The notes: generated by a model from the letters alone, not told the origin. DNA of 64,000 nt from an uncultured Oscillospiraceae bacterium (GCA_949297075.1 CASFRX010000069.1:1-64000); one strand, 5' to 3'; shown: positions 25,859-33,564, counted from the stretch's first letter. Numbers and translations are program-made.

Positions 25859-26197
25859 ATGTTTTGTCCTAATTGCGGAAAAGAAGTGTCTGCCGACAAC
25901 GCTTTTTGCAGTGGTTGCGGGGGCTCTTTGAAAAATCAGCCGACTCAAACTGCGCACAAAATTGATCAAAGACACTCAGTACCTAAATGTACGTGTTGTG
26001 GATATGTAGGAGAGTGGAAACCTGCACCGATACTCAGACCGTTGGATTATATTTTAGGTATAGTATTTATGTTTTTAGGTATTGCTCCCGGTATTATTTA
26101 TCTTGTGGTTGTAGCTGCCAATCGTTCAAAACCGGAAAACCGTGAAAAAATTTGTCCCAATTGTAATGCCAAAAACTTGTGGACGTTCATTTATTAA
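25859..26197 (+). CDS. Zinc-ribbon membrane protein
   Basis: A 112-residue protein. MFCPNCGKEV with FCSGCGGSL forms an N-terminal zinc ribbon (C3, C6, C17, C20). Two further CxxC-type sites follow (KCTCCGY at about 45, and KICPNCNAKNLW near the C-terminus), so they may form a second ribbon split by a hydrophobic segment (ILGIVFMFLGIAPGIIYLVV, about 65-84). SD GAGAGGAG fixes the ATG at 25859. It follows the lipoprotein gene by 43 bases and is probably co-transcribed. The IS remnant begins 9 bases after its stop. Function unknown. Confidence 0.7.
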   Translation: MFCPNCGKEVSADNAFCSGCGGSLKNQPTQTAHKIDQRHSVPKCTCCGYVGEWKPAPILRPLDYILGIVFMFLGIAPGIIYLVVVAANRSKPENREKICPNCNAKNLWTFIY

Positions 26198-26205
26198 AAG
26201 CAAAA

Positions 26206-26901
26206 GGGGCTGTAAAAAAACAGCCCTAATAAAAAATCGACTGTAAGAAATCCGAAAAGGATATGCTTGCAGTCTTTTTTGTGGTATAATTGAGTTGTGA
26301 AAAACAAATATAACCAACGAGTACATTGTACACCATATCAATTAAAATTACCACTGGAAATTTCAAAAAAAATAAAATTTCCGATCCGGTATATACATTC
26401 TGTGAGGACTGCACAAATTGCAATCACAAAGAACAATGCTGTAAAGCCAAAGGCAATAGAATTATCAGGCTCAACGAAGAATTAACACTCGTTCATCAAG
26501 AGGTACTTAGTAATCTCAACAGCACAAAGGGTGCATTACTTCGTATGAACAGAAGTATACAAGCCGAAGGTGCGTTTGGAGCAATCAAATGGAACAAACC
26601 CTATACAAGAGCCAAAAGAAGAGGCTCAAAAGGCATAAATTTAGAAATTTTGATGATTTGCTGTGGTTTTAATCTGCACAAATACCATTTGAAAAGCCAA
26701 CCACAAAAACGAGCGGCATAAGCAAAACTAAAAAGTTTTCAACATCAAAGGTGTAAAACTCAACACCTTTTTGAGTTATACCCAAATTTTCAACATTTGT
26801 CATACTTTTCCACAATTTCAATCAAATACAGGTAAAAAAATCACCGGGACTCACTTTTTCGTGAATCCCGGATTTTCGTTAGGCCGTTTTTTTACAGCCC
26901 C
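26206..26901 (+). mobile_element. Internally deleted copy of the IS1182-type element
   Basis: A 696-bp element with both ends of the copy at 21496-23335 but lacking about 1155 internal bases. The junction is TGTGAGG at 26401-26407, the same seven bases that occur at both deletion borders in the long copy (21680-21686 and 22835-22841). Left and right terminal repeats and the 5' and 3' hairpins are kept. It could still be moved in trans. It lies between convergent genes; the flanking bases AAAAGCAAAA and TTTTTTGCTTTT are inverted repeats of each other. Confidence 0.88.
26297..26721 (+). pseudogene. Transposase remnant in the deleted IS copy
   Basis: GTG at 26297 opens MKNKYNQRVHCTPYQLKLPL, the apparent original transposase N-terminus, but one missing A in an A-run shifts the frame before the deletion junction. 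The C-terminal 105 residues (CTNCNHKEQCCKAKG to FNLHKYH) are open in another frame, which starts at the ATG at 26326. No active transposase can be made. Confidence 0.85.
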
Positions 26902-26923
26902 TAGCTTTTTTGCTTTTTATGGG

Positions 26924-28633
26924 TTATGCCTTGGAGTAGTAGGTGTTTTTGAGCTCGTCGTAAATCTTTGCATTTGCCTTTGTAACAGTTGCGTTATTTG
27001 CTGCAACAGCGTACTTATCTGTTGCGTATGCTGCTTCAAGCTCTTTTGTAAGGGATTCGTTAGCCAAAGTGTTGCCGATTGAAATCTGCCAATAGGGTTT
27101 TGTGAATGCCTTTTCAAAATACATTACATGGAAGCCGTAGCTGGTTTCAACGATGTCTATATCGCCTTCCTTGCGGTTGGGATCAAGAGCCCATTCTTCA
27201 AATTCCTTAACATACTGACCGCGGCCAACATATTCGTAAAGACCGCCTTTTGAGCTGGAGCCTGTGTCGGCGCTTTCTGCTTCAACAAGCTCAAGGAATG
27301 TTGCAAGCTTGTCGGCACTTTCGTTAATCTTTTTAAGAGCTGCTTCTGCGGCTGCTTTCTGCTTCTTGCTCTCTGCTTCCTTATCTGTTGCTTCTTCGTC
27401 TATCTGGTAAAGAATATGGCGAACATTTACGGGGAGGGTATCGTCATCTCTGTAAGCGGGTTTGAGCATGTAGAATATATAGTATGTGCCGTTTTCTTCA
27501 AACATTTTCTTCTCGTTTACTGCTGCCTTGTCGCCGTAGAGCCAATCTAAGATATCTTCGCTGAAGTTGGAGGATACTGTTGAATAAGTGACATACCGGC
27601 TGAGAGTGGTCTGGCTGTCGGAGTAATCGTTGCTTTCTTTCTGAGCTTCTGTTGCATATTCTTCAGCAAGAGCAACGAAGGTCTTTTCGTCTTCGATTTT
27701 GCCGAACATTTCGTCAGCCTTTTTCTTAGCTTCTGCCTCAGCTTTCTCGTTAGCTGCTTCCTTTTCTTCATCTGTTGCGTCTTCGGCAAGGTCAGCAGTT
27801 TCAGGGCTGATTGTGAACATACGGAAGTCTACGCAGTTGTAGGATTTGGGATCCTTATTATAAATTTCTTCGAGCTTAGCCAGGTCGTAGCCGTCTGCTC
27901 TTGTTTCGATAAGGTAGTTAGCATATTCGGTAGCAAGTGTTTCACGCTCTACAATCTCAAGGAACTTGCTTTCGCTCATGCCCTTGCCGTAGTAGTTGCG
28001 CAGATATTTGCCCAGAGAAATGGCGCCGCCGTTCTGCTCGGCAGATTCAGCGATGCTGTCACGAAGCTGCTGAAGCTGATCTTCAACCTCTGCCTTAGCC
28101 TCTGCACTAACTTCAAAATCAGCTTCTTTAGCCATATCGGAAAGTACGATGTTCTTCTGCAAGTTTACAATTGCGGCATGTTCAAAATACTGCTTCCATG
28201 TAGCTTTTGAGCCATCTTCAAGTGCATAATCATCATAAGGATAGGTCTGGTCTTCGGGAAGCTTGTTGTAATCATAGCCTGTGTAGGAATAGCCGTAGCC
28301 CTGACCGTAGTAGTTGTCATATTCGTAAGCCATGCCGTAAACCTGGTTGTGAAGTGATTTGTAATAGTATTCATATTCTACAACGGAATACTTTTCGCCG
28401 CTTACGGTTTCAAAAGATTTCATTCTCTCAAAAACACCGAAGACGTAGCAAGCATAGCCTGCAATAGCAATAACGATTGCAGCTGCGACAATGATGCCGA
28501 CGGTGGCCTTGACCTTTTTACTAATTTTAGGTGCAGATAATCTGTGAGATTTCTTGCTGTTCATTTTGGAGGCTTTTGCAAGGCGAGCCTTGCGTTCCTC
28601 ACGATAGTCGTTAGAGGTTTTCTGGGTTGCCAT
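26924..28633 (-). CDS. Membrane-anchored parvulin-type peptidyl-prolyl isomerase
   Basis: A 569-residue foldase of the PrsA/SurA type. A basic cytoplasmic N-terminus of about 43 residues leads to one transmembrane helix (about 46-68), so it is anchored and not a cleaved lipoprotein. A Tyr/Gly/Asp-rich stretch covers about 100-140 (YYGQGYGYSYTGYDYNKL). SurA-N-like helices follow, then a parvulin domain starting at VNVRHILYQI (about 420) and ending with YGFHVMYFEK. It would isomerise prolines and help exported proteins fold outside the membrane. Monocistronic, with its own promoter. Confidence 0.85.
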   Translation of the reverse strand: MATQKTSNDYREERKARLAKASKMNSKKSHRLSAPKISKKVKATVGIIVAAAIVIAIAGYACYVFGVFERMKSFETVSGEKYSVVEYEYYYKSLHNQVYGMAYEYDNYYGQGYGYSYTGYDYNKLPEDQTYPYDDYALEDGSKATWKQYFEHAAIVNLQKNIVLSDMAKEADFEVSAEAKAEVEDQLQQLRDSIAESAEQNGGAISLGKYLRNYYGKGMSESKFLEIVERETLATEYANYLIETRADGYDLAKLEEIYNKDPKSYNCVDFRMFTISPETADLAEDATDEEKEAANEKAEAEAKKKADEMFGKIEDEKTFVALAEEYATEAQKESNDYSDSQTTLSRYVTYSTVSSNFSEDILDWLYGDKAAVNEKKMFEENGTYYIFYMLKPAYRDDDTLPVNVRHILYQIDEEATDKEAESKKQKAAAEAALKKINESADKLATFLELVEAESADTGSSSKGGLYEYVGRGQYVKEFEEWALDPNRKEGDIDIVETSYGFHVMYFEKAFTKPYWQISIGNTLANESLTKELEAAYATDKYAVAANNATVTKANAKIYDELKNTYYSKA

Positions 28634-28685
28634 GTTATCATCCTTTTCGATTAATGATGTTTAGTTGAAACAAACTAATACATTG

Positions 28686-28714
28686 ATTATATACTATCTT
28701 TTAAAAATATACAA
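28686..28714 (-). promoter_or_regulatory. Promoter of the parvulin-like gene
   Basis: Reading the minus strand, TTGTAT (28714-28709), 17 bases, then TATAAT (28691-28686), about 50 bases upstream of the start codon. Confidence 0.65.
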
Positions 28715-28783
28715 GCATTAAATTAAATATTACACGCTTTATTGTGATTATTTACATATTTATTAAAACTTTGCAATAATTTA

Positions 28784-28819
28784 AGCAGGCATTCCGGCCT
28801 GTGAGGTAAAATGCCTGCT
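28784..28819 (-). terminator. Hairpin downstream of the SPFH gene
   Basis: AGCAGGCATT (28784-28793) pairs perfectly with AATGCCTGCT (28810-28819), 21 bases beyond the SPFH stop. The following T-run on the minus strand is poor, so termination efficiency is uncertain. Confidence 0.55.
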
Positions 28820-28839
28820 CATTCTGATTATGCGGAGAA

Positions 28840-29757
28840 TTATTCTTTTATGCTTTCTGCTATGCCCTTTGCAAGGCCTGCTATGCCTTGAATTTCCGAA
28901 GGAATAATGATTTTCGTTGCCTGACCGTCAGCAGCCTTTTCAAAGGCATCGAGGCTGCGGATTGTGAGGAAAGCCTGACCGGGATTGGATTCATTGATAA
29001 GTGTGATTGCCTTTGCCCGTGCTTCTTCAACTGCTAAAATAGCCTGTGCCTCACCTTCAGATTCACGAATCTTAGCTTCCTTAATAGCTTCGGCTCTGAG
29101 AATTGCGCTTTGCTTGTCGGCTTCTGCGGCGAGGATTTTGGATTCTTTCATACCTTCTGCAACAAGAACCTGGCTTGCTTTTTCGCCTTCTGCCTTAAGT
29201 ATTGCTTCACGGCGCTCACGCTCAGCCTTCATCTGCTTTTCCATAGCGTCCTGAATTTCTTTTGGCGGAAGAATATTTTTAAGCTCAACTCTGTTTACTT
29301 TAATACCCCAAGCATCTGTTGCCTCGTCAAGTATGCCGCGGATTTTTGCGTTGATTGTATCGCGAGAGGTGAGCGTATGGTCAAGCTCAAGCTCACCGAT
29401 GATGTTACGCAATGTGGTGGCAGTAAGGTTTTCAATAGCGGAAAGAGGTCTTTCAACACCGTAGCAGTAGAGCTTCGGGTCAGTAATCTGGTAGAAAACA
29501 ACCGTGTCTATCTGCATTGTTACATTATCCTTTGTAATAACGGGCTGAGGCGGGAAATCCACAACCTGCTCTTTTAAGGAAACGATTTTTGCTATTCTTT
29601 CAAAAAGGGGGATTTTGAAATGAATACCTGTTTGCCATGTGCCTTGGTAAGCTCCTAAACGCTCAACAACATAGGCTTTGGATTGGGGAACGATTTTGAT
29701 GTTGAGAATGACAACGATGATTGCGATTAGGACTAAGCCTAAAATGATGTATAACAT
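28840..29757 (-). CDS. SPFH/Band 7 (stomatin-like) protein
   Basis: A 305-residue prohibitin/stomatin-family protein of the QmcA or slipin type. One N-terminal membrane helix (about 2-22) is followed by the SPFH domain (about 23-190, with VVERLGAYQGTW) and a long Ala/Glu coiled coil (about 175-245). Such proteins form membrane microdomain scaffolds and often act with NfeD proteins and proteases. The nfeD-like gene ends 30 bases upstream, giving the widespread NfeD-SPFH pair. SD GGAGG precedes the ATG. Confidence 0.9.
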   Translation of the reverse strand: MLYIILGLVLIAIIVVILNIKIVPQSKAYVVERLGAYQGTWQTGIHFKIPLFERIAKIVSLKEQVVDFPPQPVITKDNVTMQIDTVVFYQITDPKLYCYGVERPLSAIENLTATTLRNIIGELELDHTLTSRDTINAKIRGILDEATDAWGIKVNRVELKNILPPKEIQDAMEKQMKAERERREAILKAEGEKASQVLVAEGMKESKILAAEADKQSAILRAEAIKEAKIRESEGEAQAILAVEEARAKAITLINESNPGQAFLTIRSLDAFEKAADGQATKIIIPSEIQGIAGLAKGIAESIKE

Positions 29758-29787
29758 AATGTCCTCCTGTAAAATGTTTAATTCGGT

Positions 29788-30213
29788 TTATTCTGTCTTT
29801 TCTACGATTAGTTTTACACCTTCGATTTTTTGCACTTTTACAGTTGCTCCCTTTGGGATAATGCTGCCCTCGAAAGAACGGGCAGTCCATTCCATGCCCT
29901 TAATTCGAACAGCACCGCTTTCATGTAAATTATCGATTTCCTGTGTTACAATTCCTTTTTCGCCTATAAATCTGTCAGCGTTAGTGGGGGAGTATTTGAG
30001 CCCCGTAAACCTTTTCACAAAGGGTCTTGTCGCTATGAGCGTAACAAGGGAAACTGCAACAAAAATACCGATTTGAACAGGCAAAGCTGCTTGACAAAGG
30101 GCGGAAATCGTTGCCGCTAACGCACCGACAGCAAACCAAATTGTAACCATTTGGAATGTAAAGGCTTCAATAATTATGAACGCTATAAGTGCGGCTATCC
30201 AAACGAAAACCAC
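29788..30213 (-). CDS. NfeD family membrane protein (short type)
   Basis: A 141-residue short NfeD (NfeD1b type). Two or three N-terminal membrane helices (residues 3-25 and about 43-65) are followed by a C-terminal OB-fold domain (about 80-141, with GEKGIVTQEI and GMEWTARS). NfeD proteins partner with SPFH proteins encoded next to them, as here. GTG start: SD AGGAGG sits upstream, and the overlapping ATG is out of frame and stops after six codons. Confidence 0.87.
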   Translation of the reverse strand: MVFVWIAALIAFIIIEAFTFQMVTIWFAVGALAATISALCQAALPVQIGIFVAVSLVTLIATRPFVKRFTGLKYSPTNADRFIGEKGIVTQEIDNLHESGAVRIKGMEWTARSFEGSIIPKGATVKVQKIEGVKLIVEKTE

Positions 30214-30234
30214 ATTATCACCTCCTTTGACTGT

Positions 30235-30263
30235 ATCATATCACATCTAAGGAGACTTTGCAA
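30235..30263 (-). promoter_or_regulatory. Promoter of the nfeD-SPFH operon
   Basis: On the minus strand TTGCAA (30263-30258), 17 bases, TATGAT (30240-30235), about 22 bases upstream of the GTG start. The rest of the gap 30264-30403 shows no gene. Confidence 0.6.
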
Positions 30264-30403
30264 TTTTTTTAGCAGAAAAATTGGAACATAATGTGCTTGA
30301 AAATAATTTTCACACTACCTGTTGCGGTTTTAGTGCTGATATCCACTTGCGCTTGTATGTCTTTTCAGTGTAAATAATTTGTGAACACATACGAAAAATG
30401 CCG

Positions 30404-30745
30404 TTAGAATACGGTGTAAAGTGAAAGGGAAATATGCTCTGCAATTCCGCCAAGCTCAGCTGCTAATTGTGCAAAGTTTTTCTCTTTTTCTTCCTCGCTT
30501 ATATAGCCGAGCTCCTCGATGGCGGTTTCAATGGGGTCTAAATGGCTGTGAGCTAAAAAAAGCGAAAACCAGTTCATTTGTTTTTTCCATTCCGTTTGCA
30601 GGGTTTCTATGCTTTGTGTGCCGCTATATACCTCCTTGGTCAGCTCAACTAAGTTTTCTGCTTTTACGGTTATGATTTTAGTTGACGCTAAAGCAAGCAG
30701 GAAAACAGCAATCAGAATTATTGCCGCGGTTATGCCTCTTTTCAT
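30404..30745 (-). CDS. DUF4363 family protein
   Basis: A 113-residue protein with one N-terminal membrane helix (about 4-24) and a helical extracytoplasmic part containing WKKQMNWFSLFLAHSHLD, the feature by which I recognise the family. Its ATG overlaps the stop of the DUF421 gene by 4 bases. The pair DUF421-DUF4363 is common in spore-forming Clostridia. Function unknown. Confidence 0.72.
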   Translation of the reverse strand: MKRGITAAIILIAVFLLALASTKIITVKAENLVELTKEVYSGTQSIETLQTEWKKQMNWFSLFLAHSHLDPIETAIEELGYISEEEKEKNFAQLAAELGGIAEHISLSLYTVF

Positions 30746-31419
30746 TGGTCTTTCTCCTTTTCGATGGCTTTGCTGAATCCGTTTTTACTGTATGTGAGCA
30801 TCATGATGTCCTTTGCGTCTTTGCCTATGCTTTTCAAGTGCTTTTTCAGCAGACTTTCGCTCAAATTTGCTTTTGGCAGAGCCTTGCGCAGTATTTTGCC
30901 GTCGCATATAACAAGATGAGGCAAGCCTTCGTCTGTCGGCACCTTTGCGGCTTGTCCGGCGGTTAAAGGCATATATTCGGGTTTGAGCATAACGCTGATT
31001 GTGCCGTTGGTTTCAATAATTGCGTATTCTACTTGGCTCAGTTCAAAAATATCCTTCTGGCGCAGGGCTGACAGTAAATCCTGTATAGTCAATCTCAGTG
31101 CTTTCATTTTCTTTTGGTCTATTTTTCCGTCGTTTACTATTATTGCAGGGTGTCCGTCAAAAGCTTCACGGAATTTGCCGAAACGCATAGAAAGCACAGA
31201 GGTTATAATAGATAAGCTTACAAGGGTGAGAACGGCAAAGATGCAGTTTGCAAGCGGCAAATCCGAATCTAACATAGGGCTTGCGGCAACCTCCGAGAGA
31301 AGAATGGTAACAACAAGTTCAGTTGGCTGCATTTCGCCGATTTGCCGTTTACCCATAAGCCTGACGGAAACAATGGCAAGTAAAAAAAGAATAAACACTC
31401 TTATCAGTAAAGTTGTCAT
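30742..31419 (-). CDS. DUF421 (YetF-like) membrane protein
   Basis: A 225-residue protein with three N-terminal transmembrane helices (about 3-23, 35-52, 58-78; RLMGKRQIGEMQPTELVVTI in the first loop) and a cytoplasmic YetF-type alpha/beta domain (about 80-200). Bacillus relatives YetF and YdfS are inner-membrane proteins linked to spore properties. Translationally coupled to the DUF4363 gene downstream and divergent from the ROK kinase gene. Confidence 0.83.
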   Translation of the reverse strand: MTTLLIRVFILFLLAIVSVRLMGKRQIGEMQPTELVVTILLSEVAASPMLDSDLPLANCIFAVLTLVSLSIITSVLSMRFGKFREAFDGHPAIIVNDGKIDQKKMKALRLTIQDLLSALRQKDIFELSQVEYAIIETNGTISVMLKPEYMPLTAGQAAKVPTDEGLPHLVICDGKILRKALPKANLSESLLKKHLKSIGKDAKDIMMLTYSKNGFSKAIEKEKDQ

Positions 31420-31443
31420 TTTTCAAAACTCCTCAAAAGTGAA

Positions 31444-31471
31444 TTTATAGCTATAATTAAATTATGTTCAA
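31444..31471 (-). promoter_or_regulatory. Promoter of the DUF421-DUF4363 pair
   Basis: On the minus strand TTGAAC (31471-31466), 16 bases, TATAAA (31449-31444), 25 bases upstream of the start. It lies back-to-back with the ROK gene promoter. Confidence 0.5.
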
Positions 31472-31475
31472 AATA

Positions 31476-31504
31476 TTGACCGAAAGAAATGAAAATGATA
31501 TATT
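31476..31504 (+). promoter_or_regulatory. Promoter of the ROK-SIS pair
   Basis: TTGACC (31476-31481), 17 bases, TATATT (31499-31504), just upstream of the AGGTGA ribosome-binding site. Confidence 0.6.
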
Positions 31505-31525
31505 TTATAAAATGAGGTGATTTAT

Positions 31526-32515
31526 TTGCAGAAGTATTCTCTCGGTTTTGATATCGGCGGCACTAAATGTGCTGTCGTGTTGGGTAAAGGTGAAATACCT
31601 AAAGAGCCTGACGGAGGCTTTATTATAGATAAGCTTCGCTTTGATACAGTGCAAAGCCGTGGCTGGCAGATAATTGTTGAAGAGCTTCTCTCATCGGCTG
31701 AAGAGGTTTTAAGGCGCAATAATGTGTCTGCCGAGCAGGTTATAGGCTGCGGCATCAGCTGCGGCGGACCTTTGGACAGCAAAAAGGGCGTTATAATGTG
31801 TCCTCCGAATTTGCCTGATTGGGATAATGTGCCTCTTGCAGAAATAACCGAAAAGCGTTTGGGTATAAAAACTTGCTTGCAAAACGACGCAAATGCCTGC
31901 GCTCTTGCGGAATGGCGTTTCGGAGCAGGCAGAGGAACGAAAAATATGGTGTTTCTCACCTTCGGCACGGGTATGGGAGCAGGCCTGATTTTAAATGGCA
32001 GGCTCTACACCGGCGCAAACGATATGGCAGGAGAAGTGGGTCATATCCGCCTGAGTGAAACAGGGCCCGTGGGATACGGTAAATCAGGCTCTTTTGAGGG
32101 CTATTGCAGCGGCGGAGGAATTGCAAGGCTTGCAAAGGATGTTGCTCTGAAAAAGCTGAAAAGCGGTGTGATACCCTCATTTTGCCCCGATGAAGCTCAC
32201 CTTGATAGTATAACCGCTAAATCTGTTGCCCTTGCCGCCGCACAGGGCGATGAAACAGCTGTTGAAGTTTATAATATTTGCGGCGAAAATCTCGGCAGAG
32301 GCTTGGCTGTTATAGTTGATATTCTTAACCCTGAGGCAATAGTTATAGGCAGCATATATGAGCGTTCGTCTGCCTTGCTTAAGGAAAAAATGACAGAAAA
32401 ACTCCATGAAGAGGCCTTATCGCAAGCGGCCGGTGTTTGCAGAATTTTGCCTGCTCAGTTGGGCGATTCTATAGGCGATTATGCCGCCTTAGGCGTTGCA
32501 TTTATGAATGAATAA
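31526..32515 (+). CDS. ROK family sugar kinase-like protein
   Basis: A 329-residue ROK protein with the phosphate-binding DIGGTKCAV near the N-terminus, the LQNDANACALAEW catalytic-Asp motif (about 115-127) and the GTGMGAGLI motif. The usual ROK zinc motif CxCGxxGCxE is absent; GSFEGYCSGGGI is at that place. Start is TTG at 31526, because the GTG at 31517 overlaps the AGGTGA SD. It is followed 19 bases later by an SIS-domain gene, suggesting phosphosugar metabolism; substrate unknown. A true glucokinase is separately encoded at 34572. Confidence 0.8.
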   Translation: MQKYSLGFDIGGTKCAVVLGKGEIPKEPDGGFIIDKLRFDTVQSRGWQIIVEELLSSAEEVLRRNNVSAEQVIGCGISCGGPLDSKKGVIMCPPNLPDWDNVPLAEITEKRLGIKTCLQNDANACALAEWRFGAGRGTKNMVFLTFGTGMGAGLILNGRLYTGANDMAGEVGHIRLSETGPVGYGKSGSFEGYCSGGGIARLAKDVALKKLKSGVIPSFCPDEAHLDSITAKSVALAAAQGDETAVEVYNICGENLGRGLAVIVDILNPEAIVIGSIYERSSALLKEKMTEKLHEEALSQAAGVCRILPAQLGDSIGDYAALGVAFMNE

Positions 32516-32534
32516 AGGAAAAGAGGCGTCCTAA

Positions 32535-33152
32535 ATGAACTCTAAACAGCATTTTGATAAGCTTTTTGTGCGCTATCCGGCCCTTGAGGCGTGCAGAACG
32601 GAAATAAACTCAGCGTATAATATTCTCTGCGGTTGCTATAAAAACGGCGGTAAGGTTCTGGCTTGCGGAAACGGAGGCAGTGCCGCCGATGCTGATCATA
32701 TAGTAGGCGAACTTATGAAAGGCTTTTTGCTTAGCCGCAAAATCAAAGAAAAGGCAGTAAACGGCGATGACGAAATCCTTTCTGGTTTGCAGAATGCCTT
32801 GCCTGCAATTTCTTTAAATGCTCATTCTGCGCTGCTTTCGGCGTTTTCAAATGATTTGCAATTTGAAAATGTATATGCACAGCAGGTTTGGGGCTACGGT
32901 GAGAAAAACGATGTTCTCATAGCCTTGAGCACCTCAGGAAATTCCCTTAGTGTTGTTAATGCAGTCCGTGCGGCAAATGCCAAAGGCATCAAAAGCGTAG
33001 CTATAACAGGCGGCAGAGATAGCAATCTGGAAAAATTTTCTACAGTTTGTATAAAATTACCCGAAACAGAAACCTTTAAAATTCAGGAATTGACATTGCC
33101 TGTTTACCACTGCCTTTGTGCAATGCTCGAAGCGGAGTTTTTCGCCGAATAG
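32535..33152 (+). CDS. SIS-domain phosphosugar-binding protein (GmhA/DiaA type)
   Basis: A 205-residue SIS-fold protein related to sedoheptulose-7-phosphate isomerase GmhA. ACGNGGSAADADHIVGEL (about 44-61) and ALSTSGNSLSVVNAVRAA (about 133-150) are the phosphosugar-binding loops, and it ends in a TVLPVYHCLCAMLEAEF-like helix. It either isomerises a sugar phosphate or binds one for regulation. It shares a transcript with the ROK kinase gene. A hairpin with a T-run starts 28 bases after its stop. Confidence 0.8.
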   Translation: MNSKQHFDKLFVRYPALEACRTEINSAYNILCGCYKNGGKVLACGNGGSAADADHIVGELMKGFLLSRKIKEKAVNGDDEILSGLQNALPAISLNAHSALLSAFSNDLQFENVYAQQVWGYGEKNDVLIALSTSGNSLSVVNAVRAANAKGIKSVAITGGRDSNLEKFSTVCIKLPETETFKIQELTLPVYHCLCAMLEAEFFAE

Positions 33153-33179
33153 AAAAGCGAAAGTTCGTAATAAACCAAG

Positions 33180-33226
33180 ACCTCCCGTCATATCCATGTA
33201 GAGATATGATTTTGGGAGGTTTTTTT
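33180..33226 (+). terminator. Terminator-like hairpin containing the spoIIID ribosome-binding site
   Basis: ACCTCCC (33180-33186) pairs with GGGAGGT (33214-33220), and GTCATATC (33187-33194) with GATATGAT (33203-33210), leaving an 8-base loop and a 3-base bulge. Seven Ts follow (33220-33226). It has the form of an intrinsic terminator for the ROK-SIS operon, but GGGAGG is also the only SD for the spoIIID GTG at 33227. Confidence 0.75.
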
Positions 33227-33487
33227 GTGAGATGTTTAGTTGAAGAACGAGCTGTCGAATTGGGCAAATACATAGTTGATAATAATGCTACCGTCCGCCA
33301 AACCGCAAAGCAGTTCGGCATAAGCAAATCTACGGTGCATATGGATGTTTCAAAGCGCTTGCCCTGGCTCAGCCCATTGCTTTATGAACAGGTGAGAGCC
33401 GTTTTGGAAGAAAATAAGGCTCAGCGTCATATCCGAGGCGGAATGGCGACAAAAGAAAAGTATAAATCTTTTGAAAAACCGTGCTAA
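33227..33487 (+). CDS. spoIIID: Stage III sporulation protein D
   Basis: An 86-residue mother-cell transcription regulator that tunes sigma-E and sigma-K genes. EERAVELGKYIVDNNATVRQ, the HTH GISKSTVHMDVSKRLP and the C-terminal HIRGGMATKEKYK are the family signature. The frame is open further upstream, but the family begins at VRCLVEERAVELG, and GTG 33227 has GGGAGG 7 bases upstream. No separate promoter is evident; its SD is buried in the hairpin at 33180-33226, so expression may need transcript melting or a promoter within the hairpin. Confidence 0.93.
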   Translation: MRCLVEERAVELGKYIVDNNATVRQTAKQFGISKSTVHMDVSKRLPWLSPLLYEQVRAVLEENKAQRHIRGGMATKEKYKSFEKPC

Positions 33488-33502
33488 AATTTGTAAAAGC
33501 TA

Positions 33503-33532
33503 TTGCAGTTTGTGAGCGTTTTATTATATAAT
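33503..33532 (+). promoter_or_regulatory. Promoter of hprK
   Basis: TTGCAG (33503-33508), 18 bases, TATAAT (33527-33532), 32 bases upstream of the hprK start codon. Confidence 0.6.
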
Positions 33533-33564
33533 ACCTGATAAGTAATAAAACGGAGGATGTTAAA

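Noticed and set aside
33116-33226. Upstream extension of the spoIIID frame
   Set aside because: It overlaps the SIS gene, lacks an SD and is not part of the SpoIIID family.
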